A stretch of 64,000 bases of DNA from Bordetella petrii (lineage in GTDB: Bacteria > Pseudomonadota > Gammaproteobacteria > Burkholderiales > Burkholderiaceae_B): the NCBI GenBank assembly GCA_017745595.1, contig WMBV01000017.1, positions 62,001-126,000 on the forward strand, given 5' to 3'. The position numbers and the translations under genes were made by a program. This document shows positions 45,454-55,026 of this stretch, in pieces; the first letter of the stretch is position 1, and every line of letters starts with the position of its first letter. Under the pieces are notes generated by a model. That model saw only the letters and a list, made by a program, of their open reading frames with translations, searched no databases and had not been told where the DNA came from.

Positions 45454-46163
45454 CGCGATGTACCTCCAGGCGTAGCGTTTGAGGAGAACTGGCGGCTCCA
45501 ACTGATGCCATCGACATAGATGCCCCAGGGATTGACCCGCAGCTTTTCGGCATCGCGCGAGCGTTGCAGCACAATGGTCAGGATGGCCGTCCACCGCTCG
45601 GTGCCGGCGGATGTGCCGTTGACATAGGCATGTTCATCCCACTGGATCTGGAACGATTTATCACTGGCGCGCACGACGCTGACGATATCGACCATGACCG
45701 ATCGCTTACCGATGTTTTTCAGCGGTTCATGCTCGCGCGCGTACTCGTTGAGGAAAGCCGCGCCCCGGTCGGTCGTGTAGTCATAGACGCTCAGCCAGTT
45801 CTTGCGCACCACCACCGGGTCGATGGATAGCGAGCGCACGTTGTCAATGAAGCGAGCAAGCTGATTGGCGATATCCTGGTCGGCGGGCGTACCCAGCGGC
45901 GTCGCCTTGCGCACGGACTGCACTTCGCCCTCGGCGACCTCAACGAGATACGGAACGGCCGCCTCACCCTCGGCACGGCGCCAGATGCTGTCGCCCGTGG
46001 AAATGCCCGCCAGCAACAGACATCCAAAAGCCATCAGTCGCCAATTGCGCGCCTGCACGCGGGCGCTGCCCAGCCGATCGTCCCAGGCCTGCGCCGCGCG
46101 TTGATACGGCGTCACAGGCTCGGGCGTGGCCGCGTACTTCACCGAAGGTCGCCGAAAGCGCAT
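45450..46163 (-). CDS. trbF: Conjugal transfer protein TrbF (VirB8-like)
   Basis: About 237 residues. Single membrane helix near 45-62 (LMAFGCLLLAGISTGD), then the VirB8 periplasmic domain (DPVVVRKNWLSVYDYTTDRG). An inner-membrane assembly factor of the channel. ATG at 46163 with GGAGAC upstream. The C-end overlaps trbG. Confidence 0.92.
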   Translation of the reverse strand: MRFRRPSVKYAATPEPVTPYQRAAQAWDDRLGSARVQARNWRLMAFGCLLLAGISTGDSIWRRAEGEAAVPYLVEVAEGEVQSVRKATPLGTPADQDIANQLARFIDNVRSLSIDPVVVRKNWLSVYDYTTDRGAAFLNEYAREHEPLKNIGKRSVMVDIVSVVRASDKSFQIQWDEHAYVNGTSAGTERWTAILTIVLQRSRDAEKLRVNPWGIYVDGISWSRQFSSNATPGGTSR

Positions 46164-46188
46164 GAGGGTCTCCGTTCTTTGCAATCAA

Positions 46189-47469
46189 TCAGTCAGAAGG
46201 GTCGCGCAGGCTGGGACTGGGGCCGCTGCCGCCGCCGTCGCCAGAGCGCACGGCGTGCGCGGCCAGGGTGGCCCCTTGCACGGCGCGCTGACGGGCCTGC
46301 GCGCGCTTGGCCCATGCGGGCGGCTCGGACGGCGTCCCGGCCGATGCACCGGACGATGCGGCCGGCCCTGTCCCGCTGCCCTGGAATTGCGCCTTGACGC
46401 GATTGCCCACGGCCGAGGCGCCGGCGCGGGCCACGTCCTTCATGCCCGCGGCGGCCGCTTTCCAGCCGGTCTCGCCAGAAAAGCTCGCGCCTTCGACATA
46501 GGCTTTGCGCGCGCCGGCGGCCATCGAGACGGCGGCTCGCGTGCCACCGCCCGCCAGGCGCGCCGCGCCGCCCGCCACGGCCACCCCGGCAGCGGCCACG
46601 CCCGCCGCGCCCAGCGCGGTGCCCGCCGCGCCCAGCGCGGTGCCCGCCACCGCGCCGGCGCCCAGTTGCGGCGCGCCGGACACCAACCCCGTCGCAATTC
46701 CGGGACCAAAGATGCCCAGGCCGAGCATCGCCAACGAAGCCAGCATCACGGCCGCCGCCTCGTCCAGCGTCGGCTCGGCGCTGATGGCGGTACGAAAATC
46801 GTTGAACACCAGCGTGCTGATGCCCACGATGACGGCCAGCACCAGCACCTTGACGCCCGAGGAAATGACGCCGCCCAGCACCTTCTCGGCCATGAAGGCG
46901 GTCTTGCCCCAGAGCGCAAACGGCACCAGCACGAACCCGGCCAGCGTCATCAGCTTGAACTCGATCAAGGTCACGAATAGCTGGATGGACACCACGAAGA
47001 AACTCAGGACGACCACCGCCCAGGCAAGCAGCAGCACGACGATCGTCTCAAGGTTGGCAAACACCCGGGGAAATCCGGCCAGCTCGCCCACGCGGGCCAA
47101 GAGCGGCGCGGCGGTATCGACGCCGACCTGCGCAAGCCGCCCCGGCTGCAGGAACTCGGCGGCGCTCACGGTCGAGCCCGAGGCAAGCAGCCCCAGGCCG
47201 GCGAACGAGCGAAACAGGATGCCGGCCAGCATGTTGAAGTTGCCGAGGAGGTAGGCGAACGCGCCCACGTACAGGACTTTCTTGATGAGGCGGGCGATGA
47301 CCTCGTTCTGGCCGCTGCCCATCGCCCACCACAGGCCCGCCAGCGTCATGTCGATGACGACAAGCGTGGCGGTCAGAAACGCGATCTCGCCGCCCAGCAG
47401 GCCAAAGCCGCTGTCGATGTAGCGGGAGAACACATCCGTGAAGCGGTCGATGACGGCCAGATCGTTCAT
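46189..47469 (-). CDS. trbL: Conjugal transfer protein TrbL (VirB6-like)
   Basis: 426 residues. Five to six membrane helices between about 30 and 250, then a Gly/Ala-rich region with a tandem repeat at DNA level near 46610-46650 (GTALGAAGTALGAAG) and a hydrophilic Ser/Pro tail. The polytopic inner-membrane part of the channel. Starts 14 bases after the stop of the TrbK-like lipoprotein gene. Confidence 0.92.
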   Translation of the reverse strand: MNDLAVIDRFTDVFSRYIDSGFGLLGGEIAFLTATLVVIDMTLAGLWWAMGSGQNEVIARLIKKVLYVGAFAYLLGNFNMLAGILFRSFAGLGLLASGSTVSAAEFLQPGRLAQVGVDTAAPLLARVGELAGFPRVFANLETIVVLLLAWAVVVLSFFVVSIQLFVTLIEFKLMTLAGFVLVPFALWGKTAFMAEKVLGGVISSGVKVLVLAVIVGISTLVFNDFRTAISAEPTLDEAAAVMLASLAMLGLGIFGPGIATGLVSGAPQLGAGAVAGTALGAAGTALGAAGVAAAGVAVAGGAARLAGGGTRAAVSMAAGARKAYVEGASFSGETGWKAAAAGMKDVARAGASAVGNRVKAQFQGSGTGPAASSGASAGTPSEPPAWAKRAQARQRAVQGATLAAHAVRSGDGGGSGPSPSLRDPSD

Positions 47470-47483
47470 GGCTTGCCTTCCGG

Positions 47484-47702
47484 TCAGAAGCCGCGCACCG
47501 GCTGCGGCGTGTATTGGCCCTTGCCGTCGCCAAGAAAGCGGCGGCGGTTCTCGTCGGCGTCGCGCTGCACTTGCGCAGCGTCCGAATCTGGCGCGTCGGC
47601 GGGCGCGGCCGTGGACGGCTCGCGCCGTCCCGCGTCCTCGCCCGCATCGCCGCAGGCGGCCAGCGACCCCAGCATCAGCAGCGCAAATAAGGGTTTGGGC
47701 AT
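47484..47702 (-). CDS. Small lipoprotein at the trbK position (entry-exclusion candidate)
   Basis: 72 residues. Lipoprotein signal MPKPLFALLMLGSLAAC (lipobox LAAC, Cys17), then a polar tail ending RRRFLGDGKGQYTPQPVRGF. It lies between trbJ and trbL, the place of the TrbK entry-exclusion lipoprotein in RP4, but sequence likeness is too weak to name it. Its last residues resemble the TrbJ C-end (SRYTPQSVNFYR), which suggests they share a binding partner or a common origin. Confidence 0.7.
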   Translation of the reverse strand: MPKPLFALLMLGSLAACGDAGEDAGRREPSTAAPADAPDSDAAQVQRDADENRRRFLGDGKGQYTPQPVRGF

Positions 47703-47714
47703 GGCAGCCTCGGC

Positions 47715-48443
47715 TTAGCGGTAGAAGTTGACGGACTGCGGCGTATAGCGGCTCGTGCCGCTGCCGGCAAAGCGTCGGCGCACCTCGCGCGCCTGGGCTT
47801 CTTCGGCCACGGCCTGGGCCTGGTCCAGCGCCACGGCGCGGTCCTGGGCGATCTGCAACTGCTGTTGCTGGATCGCCTGCTTGGCGTGCAGGGCCAGCAA
47901 CTGGTTCGTCGCCTGCTGCGCCTGCAAGGCGCCGACCGCCGACTGGCTATGCGCCACGATGTCGGCCAGCACGCCTTCGTCGTCGCGCAGGTTCTGCACG
48001 GCCTGAGCCTGCACGCGCACGGTCGTGCGCAGCGATTCGAGCGATTGCGTCCAGCGCTCGCGGGCATCGCGCAGCATGTCGTCGCGGCTCATCGCCGCAC
48101 CGAACTGCTCGGGATAGAGCCGCGCAAAATCCGCGTCCAGGCGCGAGACGTCGAAGGCCAGGCCGCGCGCCTCATCGACCAGGCGCGTCGTGGTGGCCAG
48201 CGCCGAGCGCAGCCGGTTGACGCTGTCGAAGTTCAGGCTCGCCAGGTTGCGCCCCTGATTGATCAGCATCTGCGCTTCGTTCTGCAATTGCTGGATCTGG
48301 TTGTTGATCTGCTCCAGCGTGCGCGCGGCCGTCATCACGTTCTGCGTGTAGTTCGACGGGTCGAACACCGTGCGCCAGGCGTGCGCAGGCGCGGCGGTCG
48401 CGGCCAGCGCGGCGGCCAGGATGAGAGACAGGGACGTTTTCAT
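47715..48443 (-). CDS. trbJ: Conjugal transfer protein TrbJ (VirB5-like)
   Basis: About 242 residues. Signal peptide 1-22 (SLILAAALAATAAPAHA), then long amphipathic helices rich in Gln (INNQIQQLQNEAQMLINQ; QAIQQQQLQIAQDRAVALDQ). A periplasmic pilus-associated protein. The ATG at 48443 overlaps the trbE stop (ATGA) and fits the signal peptide; the longer open frame upstream is inside trbE. Confidence 0.93.
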   Translation of the reverse strand: MKTSLSLILAAALAATAAPAHAWRTVFDPSNYTQNVMTAARTLEQINNQIQQLQNEAQMLINQGRNLASLNFDSVNRLRSALATTTRLVDEARGLAFDVSRLDADFARLYPEQFGAAMSRDDMLRDARERWTQSLESLRTTVRVQAQAVQNLRDDEGVLADIVAHSQSAVGALQAQQATNQLLALHAKQAIQQQQLQIAQDRAVALDQAQAVAEEAQAREVRRRFAGSGTSRYTPQSVNFYR

Positions 48444-50890
48444 CGTAAAGCCTCCTTGGTGGATGCGCCGCCCGTGGCGGCCGGCGCGTGAAAGGCGCCG
48501 ATCAGCTCGGCGGCCCAGTCCAGTGCGCGGTGGCGCAGCCAGCCGGCCGCGAAGCCCGCGCGTCCATGCTCGGCCAGCACCGCGTCGATGGCGCGTTGGT
48601 CCTCGGGCGTGGACGCCCCGGCAAAGGCCAGCGCGGCCGGCCCCAGGCCCAGGTCGAACACGCGATTGCCCAGGCGGGACTGGTAGTAGTAGTCGCGCTT
48701 GGGTTGCGCATGCGCGACAAGCTGAATCTGCCGCGCGTTGAGCCCAAAGCCCTCGTAGATGCCGCGTATCTGCGGCTCCGTCGCCTGCGGGTTGGCCAGG
48801 AAGATGCGGCTCGCGCAGCTTTCGATGATGGCCGGTGCGATGCTGGAATCGCGGATGTCGGCCAGCGACTGTGTGGCGAACACGACCGACACCTGCTTCT
48901 TGCGCAAGGTCTTGAGCCATTCGCGCAGCCGGGCCGCAAAGACCGGGTCATCCAGAAACAGCCAGGCCTCGTCGAGCACCAGCAAGGTCGGCGCGCCGTC
49001 GAAACGTTCTTCCAGCCGCGCAAAGAGATAGCGGATGACAGCATTGGCCGCGGCCTTGGCCGGCATCAGGTCTTCCATCTCGAAGCCCTGCACGTCGGCG
49101 CTGCCGAGCCGGTCATGGTCGGCATCGAGCAGCCGGCCGTGCGCGCCGCCCAGCACATAGGGCGCGAGCGCCTGGCGCAGCCGGTTCGATTGCAAGAGCG
49201 CCGACAGGCCCGTCATCGTGCGCTGCGCGATAGGGGCGCTGGCCAGGCTGCCCAGCGCCGACCAGACCGCCGCTTTTTCGTCCGGGCCGACCGCCACGCC
49301 CTCCATCGCCAGCCGTCCTTCAATCCATTCCGTGGCCCAGCTCCGGTAGGCCGGCTCGTCCACGCGCGCCAGCGGCTGGAAGGCCGCCTCGCCATCCAGG
49401 CCCAGGTCGTGGTACTCGCCGCCCACGCCCAGCAGCGTTGCGCGCAGCGAGCGGCCCATCTCGAACACAAAGACCCGGCTGCCGGCATAGCGCCGAAATT
49501 GCAGCGCCAGCATCGCCAGCAGCACCGACTTGCCGGCGCCGGTCGGGCCAACCACCAGCGTATGGCCGACGTCGCCAATATGCGTGACCAGCCTGAATGG
49601 TGTGGCGCCATCGGTGCGCGTGACGATGAGCGGCGGGCCGTCCAGGTGGGCGTTGCGCTCCTGCCCGGCCCAGACCGCCGAGGCCGGCATCAGGTGCGCC
49701 AGGTTCAGCGTGGACACCAGCCACTGGCGCACGTTGGCGTAAACGTGGCCGGGCAGCGAGGACAGCCATGCTTCGACGGCATTCAAGGTCTCGGGCACAG
49801 CCACAAAGCCGCGTGCCTCGATGGCGCGGGCGGCCAGGCGCAGCTTCTCGTCGGCCAGCGCCGCCTCCCTGTCGCGCACCACCACCGTGGCGGTGAGATA
49901 CCCGTAGGCCACGTCGTCCGCGCCCAGCTCCTGCAGCGCCGCATCCGCGTCGGCGGATTTGTTGTCGGCATCGCTATCGACCAGCGGGCTTTCTTGTTGC
50001 GAGAGGGTTTCGCGCAGCAGCACCAGCACGCTTTTCCGCTTGGCGAACCACTGGCGGCGCAGCCGCACCAGTTCGCTTTCCGCTTCGCGCTTGTCCAGGC
50101 AGACAAAGCGCGTCACCCAGCGGTACGCAAAACCCAGCCGGTTCAGCTCGTCGAGCATCGCGGGCCAGGTCGTGGTCGGAAAGCCGCGCACCGACAACAC
50201 CCGCAGGTGTTCGCCGCCCAGCCTGGGCGCCACGCCGCCGGCCAGGGGACTGTCGGCCAGCAGCGCATCCAGATGGCACGGCACGTCGGGCACCCGCACC
50301 GGATGACGGCGCGTGGAGATCGTGCCGTGCAGATAGGTCAGCGTCTGGGCGCTGTCGAGCCAGCGCACCTCGGGCATCACCCCTTCGAGCAGGCCGGAAA
50401 ACCGCAGCGTCTCGGCCTGAAAGCCAGCCAGGCGTTCCCGCCAATCCACGCCCTGGCGCGCGGCGTTCTCGTACAACAGCCGTCCCGCCCGCGCACGGCT
50501 GTCCGCGGGCGGCAGCCACAACAGCGTCAGGTAATAGACGCTCTCGAAGTGGGAACCGGCTTCCTCGAAGGCGGCGCGACGCTCCTCGTCGATGAGCCAG
50601 GACAAGCCCTCGGGAAAGGCGGACGCGGGGTAGGCGCCCGCTTCGCACCGTTCGGCCTCCACGAAGAGCGCCCAGCCCGAGCCGAAGCGTTTGAGCGCAT
50701 TGTTCAGCCGCGCGGTGACGGCCACCAGTTCCGATTCGGTGGCGCTGTCCAGGTCCGGCCCGCGAAACCGCAGCGTGCGCTGAAACGCACCGTCCTTGTT
50801 CAGGACGATGCCGTCGCCCACCAGCGCGGCCCACGGCAGCCAGTCGGCCAGTTGCGCCGGCCGCTTGCGGTATTCGGCCAGGTTCAGCAT
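48440..50890 (-). CDS. trbE: Conjugal transfer ATPase TrbE (VirB4-like)
   Basis: 816 residues. CagE/TrbE/VirB4 domain with Walker A GPTGAGKSVLLAML near 449 and Walker B PTLLVLDEAWLFLDD near 647. It energises pilus assembly and substrate transport at the inner membrane. Coupled to trbJ by four bases and preceded by trbD with seven bases between. Confidence 0.96.
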   Translation of the reverse strand: MLNLAEYRKRPAQLADWLPWAALVGDGIVLNKDGAFQRTLRFRGPDLDSATESELVAVTARLNNALKRFGSGWALFVEAERCEAGAYPASAFPEGLSWLIDEERRAAFEEAGSHFESVYYLTLLWLPPADSRARAGRLLYENAARQGVDWRERLAGFQAETLRFSGLLEGVMPEVRWLDSAQTLTYLHGTISTRRHPVRVPDVPCHLDALLADSPLAGGVAPRLGGEHLRVLSVRGFPTTTWPAMLDELNRLGFAYRWVTRFVCLDKREAESELVRLRRQWFAKRKSVLVLLRETLSQQESPLVDSDADNKSADADAALQELGADDVAYGYLTATVVVRDREAALADEKLRLAARAIEARGFVAVPETLNAVEAWLSSLPGHVYANVRQWLVSTLNLAHLMPASAVWAGQERNAHLDGPPLIVTRTDGATPFRLVTHIGDVGHTLVVGPTGAGKSVLLAMLALQFRRYAGSRVFVFEMGRSLRATLLGVGGEYHDLGLDGEAAFQPLARVDEPAYRSWATEWIEGRLAMEGVAVGPDEKAAVWSALGSLASAPIAQRTMTGLSALLQSNRLRQALAPYVLGGAHGRLLDADHDRLGSADVQGFEMEDLMPAKAAANAVIRYLFARLEERFDGAPTLLVLDEAWLFLDDPVFAARLREWLKTLRKKQVSVVFATQSLADIRDSSIAPAIIESCASRIFLANPQATEPQIRGIYEGFGLNARQIQLVAHAQPKRDYYYQSRLGNRVFDLGLGPAALAFAGASTPEDQRAIDAVLAEHGRAGFAAGWLRHRALDWAAELIGAFHAPAATGGASTKEALR

Positions 50891-50897
50891 CGCCGCC

Positions 50898-51170
50898 TCA
50901 CACGTCCAAGAGCGCCGGGTGCTTCACATGGCGCGCAAAGACCGGCATGAACTGCACATCGGCTTTCGCGCCCCAGACGGCCAGCATGTGGCCGACGAAC
51001 CAGCAGGCCACACCGGGCAGCCACAGTTGCAGCCCCAGGCCGATGGCGGCGGCCAGCGTGCCGTTGGCAATGGCCACGGTGCGCGGCGCGCCGCCCAGCA
51101 GGATCGGCTCGGTCAGCGCCCGATGCAGCGGCACCTCGAACCCCTGCGGCAGGGAGATGCCCGCACTCAT
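50898..51170 (-). CDS. trbD: Conjugal transfer protein TrbD (VirB3-like)
   Basis: 90 residues. Hydrophobic centre at about 35-65 (TLAAAIGLGLQLWLPGVACWFVGHML), followed by VQFMPVFARHVKHP, as in TrbD/VirB3. A small inner-membrane partner of TrbE. The ATG overlaps the trbC stop by four bases. Confidence 0.9.
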   Translation of the reverse strand: MSAGISLPQGFEVPLHRALTEPILLGGAPRTVAIANGTLAAAIGLGLQLWLPGVACWFVGHMLAVWGAKADVQFMPVFARHVKHPALLDV

Positions 51171-51559
51171 ACCAGCGCTCCGCCCGAGAACGCAAAGAAG
51201 CTAAGGAAAAACGACGAGGCGGCAAACGCAATCGACAACCCGAACACGATCTGAATCAGCCGCCGAAAGCCCCCACTCGTATCGCCAAAGGCCAGCGTCA
51301 GGCCCGTGACGACGATGATGATGACCGCGACAATCCGGGCGACCGGCCCTTGCACCGAATCGAGCACGGCCTGCAGCGGCGCTTCCCAGGGCATGCTGGA
51401 GCCGGCCGCATCGGCGCGCATCAGCATCATGATGGCCAGCAGCACCAGCCAGCCGTGCCGGTTCATGAAGGCCAGGGCCTGTTCCTGAAAGGTCGGCGGC
51501 GGCAGCGGATGCGGCAAGGGATGCCGCACAGGGGCGTGAGAAACCGAGAGCGTGGTCAT
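51167..51559 (-). CDS. trbC: Conjugal transfer pilin TrbC (VirB2-like)
   Basis: 130 residues. A long leader with a hydrophobic stretch (WLVLLAIMMLMRADAAGSS), likely cut after ADA, releases a pilin with two hydrophobic segments (IVAVIIIVVTGLTLAFGD and IVFGLSIAFAASSFFLSFF). The major conjugative pilus subunit. The ATG at 51559 overlaps the trbB stop. Confidence 0.9.
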   Translation of the reverse strand: MTTLSVSHAPVRHPLPHPLPPPTFQEQALAFMNRHGWLVLLAIMMLMRADAAGSSMPWEAPLQAVLDSVQGPVARIVAVIIIVVTGLTLAFGDTSGGFRRLIQIVFGLSIAFAASSFFLSFFAFSGGALV

Positions 51560-52542
51560 GGTGTGCCTCCGGTGGCAGGGGAAGTGGAGATAGGCGTCAG
51601 CCGATAGGTCTCGCCGTCCAGTCCCGTCACGCCGACGATCTCCTTGACCCGGCGGCTTTGGCCGCGGCCGGACAGGAACACGATGACGTTGATGGCTTCG
51701 GCGATCAGCGCGCGCGGCGGCACGCTGGCCGCTTCGAGCGTGAGTTGTTCCAGGCGCAGCAAGGCGCCCACGGCGGAGTTCGCATGCAGCGTGGCGATGC
51801 CGCCTGGGTGGCCCGTGCCCCAGGCCTTGAGCAGGTCCAGGGCTTCGGCGCCGCGTACCTCGCCCACGATGATGCGGTCGGGCCGCTGGCGCAGCGTCGA
51901 GCGCACGAGATCGGGCATCGAGGCCACGCCGGGCAGCGTGCAAAGCTGCACGCGGTCCTCATTGCGGCATTGCAGCTCGGGCGTGTCCTCCAGAATCAGG
52001 ATGCGGTCGCCGCTGTCGGCAATGAGATCGAGCAGCGCATTGGCAAACGTCGTCTTGCCCGAACTGGTGCCGCCGGCCACGACCACGTTCATGCGTTCGC
52101 GCACGGCCGCGCGCAGAAAGACGGCGTGGGCCGGCGCCAGGATGCCGTCGCGCACGTAGTCGTCCAGCGTGAAGATGCCCACCGCATGCTTGCGGATACT
52201 GAAGGCCGGCGCATACGTGACGGGCGGCAGCACGCCTTCGAAGCGTTCGCCGCGCAGCGGCAGCCGGGCCGAGAGCAAGGGACGTTCGCGGTGGACCTCG
52301 GCGCGCACGCAGGCGGCGACCAGCCGGATGATGCGCTCGGCATCGGCCGCCGACACCGACACGCCGGTGGGCGCGCGGCCGCCGTCGAGCCGGTCCAGCC
52401 ACAGGCGGCCATCGGGGTTGAGCATCACTTCGGCCACGCCCGGGTCGTCCAGCGCCTCGGTGATCGCCGGCCCCAGCGCCGTGCGCAGCATCTGCACGCT
52501 GCGCGTGTGCGCGGCGTCGCGGGTGGGATCGGACTCAGTCAT
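51556..52542 (-). CDS. trbB: Conjugal transfer ATPase TrbB (VirB11-like)
   Basis: 328 residues. Hexameric secretion ATPase with Walker A AGGTSSGKTTFANALL, Asp box ILILEDTPELQC, Walker B-type RPDRIIVGEVRGAEAL and His box GGIATLHANS. The ATG at 52542 overlaps the copG stop by eight bases; a longer frame upstream lies within copG. It drives pilus assembly from the cytoplasmic side. Confidence 0.95.
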   Translation of the reverse strand: MTESDPTRDAAHTRSVQMLRTALGPAITEALDDPGVAEVMLNPDGRLWLDRLDGGRAPTGVSVSAADAERIIRLVAACVRAEVHRERPLLSARLPLRGERFEGVLPPVTYAPAFSIRKHAVGIFTLDDYVRDGILAPAHAVFLRAAVRERMNVVVAGGTSSGKTTFANALLDLIADSGDRILILEDTPELQCRNEDRVQLCTLPGVASMPDLVRSTLRQRPDRIIVGEVRGAEALDLLKAWGTGHPGGIATLHANSAVGALLRLEQLTLEAASVPPRALIAEAINVIVFLSGRGQSRRVKEIVGVTGLDGETYRLTPISTSPATGGTP

Positions 52543-53029
52543 CGGCGGCCTCCAGCTCGGTGCCCGGCGGCGCCGCGCCGGCTGCGGCCCGGCCCAGGCC
52601 TTCGGGCGGCAGCCCATACGGGTCGGGATAGATTTCCTCATGCACCTCGCGCACCAGGCTGCGGCCGCGCTGCAGGTGGCGCGCCAGTTGATCGACGAAC
52701 TGGCCGTAGCGCAGCTTGCCCTGGGCGCGCAGGGCGTCCTGCTGGCCGTCGGGCACGGGCGGCGAAACCGTCAGGAACACCCGAAGGTAGAGCGCCACCG
52801 TCTCGATCAGGATGTGCTGGTCGCGGTCGAGCTTGTCCAGTTGCCGCGACAGCCGGTCCAGGCGCCGCGCCAGCGCCGCTTCGCGCTGGTCGGCGGCATC
52901 GGGCGACAGAAAGGCCGCCAGGGCCGCCGCCACGATGGAGGACTTGGAGACGCCGCGATACGCGGCCAGGTCGTCCAGGCGGCGGGCATGATCGGGTTCG
53001 ATGAACAGGTTCAGTCGCGCGCGGCTCAT
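52535..53029 (-). CDS. CopG-family ribbon-helix-helix protein
   Basis: 164 residues. N-terminal ribbon-helix-helix (SRARLNLFIEPDHARRLDDLAAYRGVSKSSI in two parts), then a coiled helical part (LARRLDRLSRQLDKLDRDQH). It sits between traG and trbB as in Tn4371-type elements, and overlaps both neighbours (ATGA with traG). Probably a regulator of the transfer operon or an accessory to DNA processing. Confidence 0.88.
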   Translation of the reverse strand: MSRARLNLFIEPDHARRLDDLAAYRGVSKSSIVAAALAAFLSPDAADQREAALARRLDRLSRQLDKLDRDQHILIETVALYLRVFLTVSPPVPDGQQDALRAQGKLRYGQFVDQLARHLQRGRSLVREVHEEIYPDPYGLPPEGLGRAAAGAAPPGTELEAADD

Positions 53030-55026
53030 AGCGGTATCCCGTCGTCAGGGTCCAGCGCCGCCAGGCGCGCGGCGCGCTGCAGGCGCCGGTCGGGTTCGAT
53101 CGGCAGCGCCAGGTCGTCGTCCTCGTCGGGCATGACCAGATCGGCCTGCGCATCGTGCGCCACCGCCACGTCGTCCATCGCCAGTTCCGGCCGGATCTCC
53201 AGCCCGCCCTCCTCGGCCCATCCCGCGGGCGTCGCACCGACCGGCGCTGTGGCGGCCGCCGGCAGGGCCAGCCCGGTCCAGTCGTCGGGCCGCGCGGCAG
53301 GCCGGTCGGCATACCGCCCTGGGTGCAGCAGCGGCGCGGGCAGCACGCGCCGCCGGAAGTTGCCATCCTCGTAGTAGCGCAGCTTCTTGGCCTGAATGGG
53401 CGGCAGGCCCGAGACCATCACGATCTCGTCGTCGGCCGGCAACTGCATGATTTCGCCGGGCGTGCGCAGCGGCCGCGCCGTCTCCTGGCGCGAGACCATC
53501 AAGTGGCCCAGCCACGGGGAGAGACGATGGCCGGCGTAGTTGCGCTGCGCGCGCTGTTCTGTGGCCGTGCCCAGGGCATCCGAGATACGCTTGGCGGTGC
53601 GCTCGTCGTTGGACGAGAACACGACGCGCACATGGCAGTTGTCCAGTATCGAATTGCTCGGCCCGTAGGCTTTTTCGATCTGATTCAGCGATTGAGCGAT
53701 CAGGTAGGCGCGCAGGCCATAGCCGGCGATGAAGGCCAGGGCGGACTCGAAAAAATCCAGGCGGCCCAGCGCGGCGAATTCGTCGAGCATCAAGAGCAGC
53801 TTGTGCCGGCGCGCGATGCCGTCCGCGCCATCCAGGGATTCGGTCAGCCGCCGGCCGATCTGGTTAAGCAACAGGCGAATCAAGGGCTTGGTGCGATTGA
53901 TGTCCGAGGGCGGCACCACCAGGTAGAGCGACACCGGGTGTTCGGCATCGATCAGGTCGGCAATGCGCCAGTCGCAGCGCTGCGTCACCGCCGCCACGGT
54001 CGGATCGCGGTACAGGCCCAGGAACGACATGGCGGTGCTCAAGACCCCGGAGCGCTCGTTCTCGGACTTGTTCAGTACCTCGCGCGCGGCCGATGCCACC
54101 ACCGGGTGCGGCCCATCGTCCAGATGGCGCATCGTCATCATCGCGCGCAGCGTGGCGTCGAACGTGCGCGCCGGGTCCGACAGAAAGGCCGCCACGCCGC
54201 GCAAGGTCTTGTCCGCTTCGGCGTACAGCACGTGCAGGATGGCGCCCACCAGCAGCGCGTGCGAAGTCTTTTCCCAATGGTTGCGCCGCTCCAAGGCCCC
54301 GTCCGGGTCCACCAGGATGTCGGCGATGTTCTGGGCATCGCGCACTTCATGCGTGCCCCGGCGCACTTCCAGCAGCGGGTTATTGGCGGCCGAGCGCGGG
54401 TCGGTCGGATTGAACAGCAGGCAATGCGAGAAGCGCGAGCGCCAGCCAGCGGTGAGCTGCCAGTTTTCGCCCTTGATGTCATGCACCACGCACGAGCCCG
54501 GCCAGGACAGCAGCGTGGGTACGACCAGCCCCACGCCCTTGCCCGAACGGGTCGGGGCGATTGCCATGACGTGTTCGGGGCCATCATGGCGCAGATAGGC
54601 GGGGGCCTTGCCCGGCATCTGGCCGAGAAACACGCCGGCCGGGCGCAGCAGGCCCGCGCGGTCGATGTCCTCGGCTTGGGCCCAGCGCGCCGACCCGAAG
54701 GTCGTGACCCGCCGCGCCTGGCGCGCGCGCGCCACGGACAGCGCGATCGCCACGCCAAGGGGCAGCACACCGGCGCTGGCGGCGATCATGCCGCCGCGCG
54801 CGAATACCTCGGGCGCGTAGGCGTCAAACGCATACCACCAGACAAAGAGCGCCCACGGCGGATAGCACGGCACGCCCGCCACCACGAACCACGGCGTGCC
54901 GAGCGCGGGCTGATAGCCCAAGGCCGCCGCCGTCCATTGCGTGGCGGCCCACAGGCATGCGAGTGCGGTGCCCAGCACCATCGCGATCTGACTGAACGAC
55001 ACGCCCGTGGACATTGGCGCCTGCAT
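53026..55026 (-). CDS. traG: Type IV coupling protein TraG (VirD4-like)
   Basis: 666 residues. Two N-terminal membrane helices (about 13-33 and 80-105), Walker A APTRSGKGVGLVVPTLLSW near 172 and Walker B LLLMLDEFAALGRLDFF near 415. It delivers the relaxosome DNA to the channel. The ATG at 55026 has AAGGAGA five bases upstream. First gene of the visible transfer operon; 348 bases upstream separate it from the LysR gene. Confidence 0.95.
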   Translation of the reverse strand: MQAPMSTGVSFSQIAMVLGTALACLWAATQWTAAALGYQPALGTPWFVVAGVPCYPPWALFVWWYAFDAYAPEVFARGGMIAASAGVLPLGVAIALSVARARQARRVTTFGSARWAQAEDIDRAGLLRPAGVFLGQMPGKAPAYLRHDGPEHVMAIAPTRSGKGVGLVVPTLLSWPGSCVVHDIKGENWQLTAGWRSRFSHCLLFNPTDPRSAANNPLLEVRRGTHEVRDAQNIADILVDPDGALERRNHWEKTSHALLVGAILHVLYAEADKTLRGVAAFLSDPARTFDATLRAMMTMRHLDDGPHPVVASAAREVLNKSENERSGVLSTAMSFLGLYRDPTVAAVTQRCDWRIADLIDAEHPVSLYLVVPPSDINRTKPLIRLLLNQIGRRLTESLDGADGIARRHKLLLMLDEFAALGRLDFFESALAFIAGYGLRAYLIAQSLNQIEKAYGPSNSILDNCHVRVVFSSNDERTAKRISDALGTATEQRAQRNYAGHRLSPWLGHLMVSRQETARPLRTPGEIMQLPADDEIVMVSGLPPIQAKKLRYYEDGNFRRRVLPAPLLHPGRYADRPAARPDDWTGLALPAAATAPVGATPAGWAEEGGLEIRPELAMDDVAVAHDAQADLVMPDEDDDLALPIEPDRRLQRAARLAALDPDDGIPL

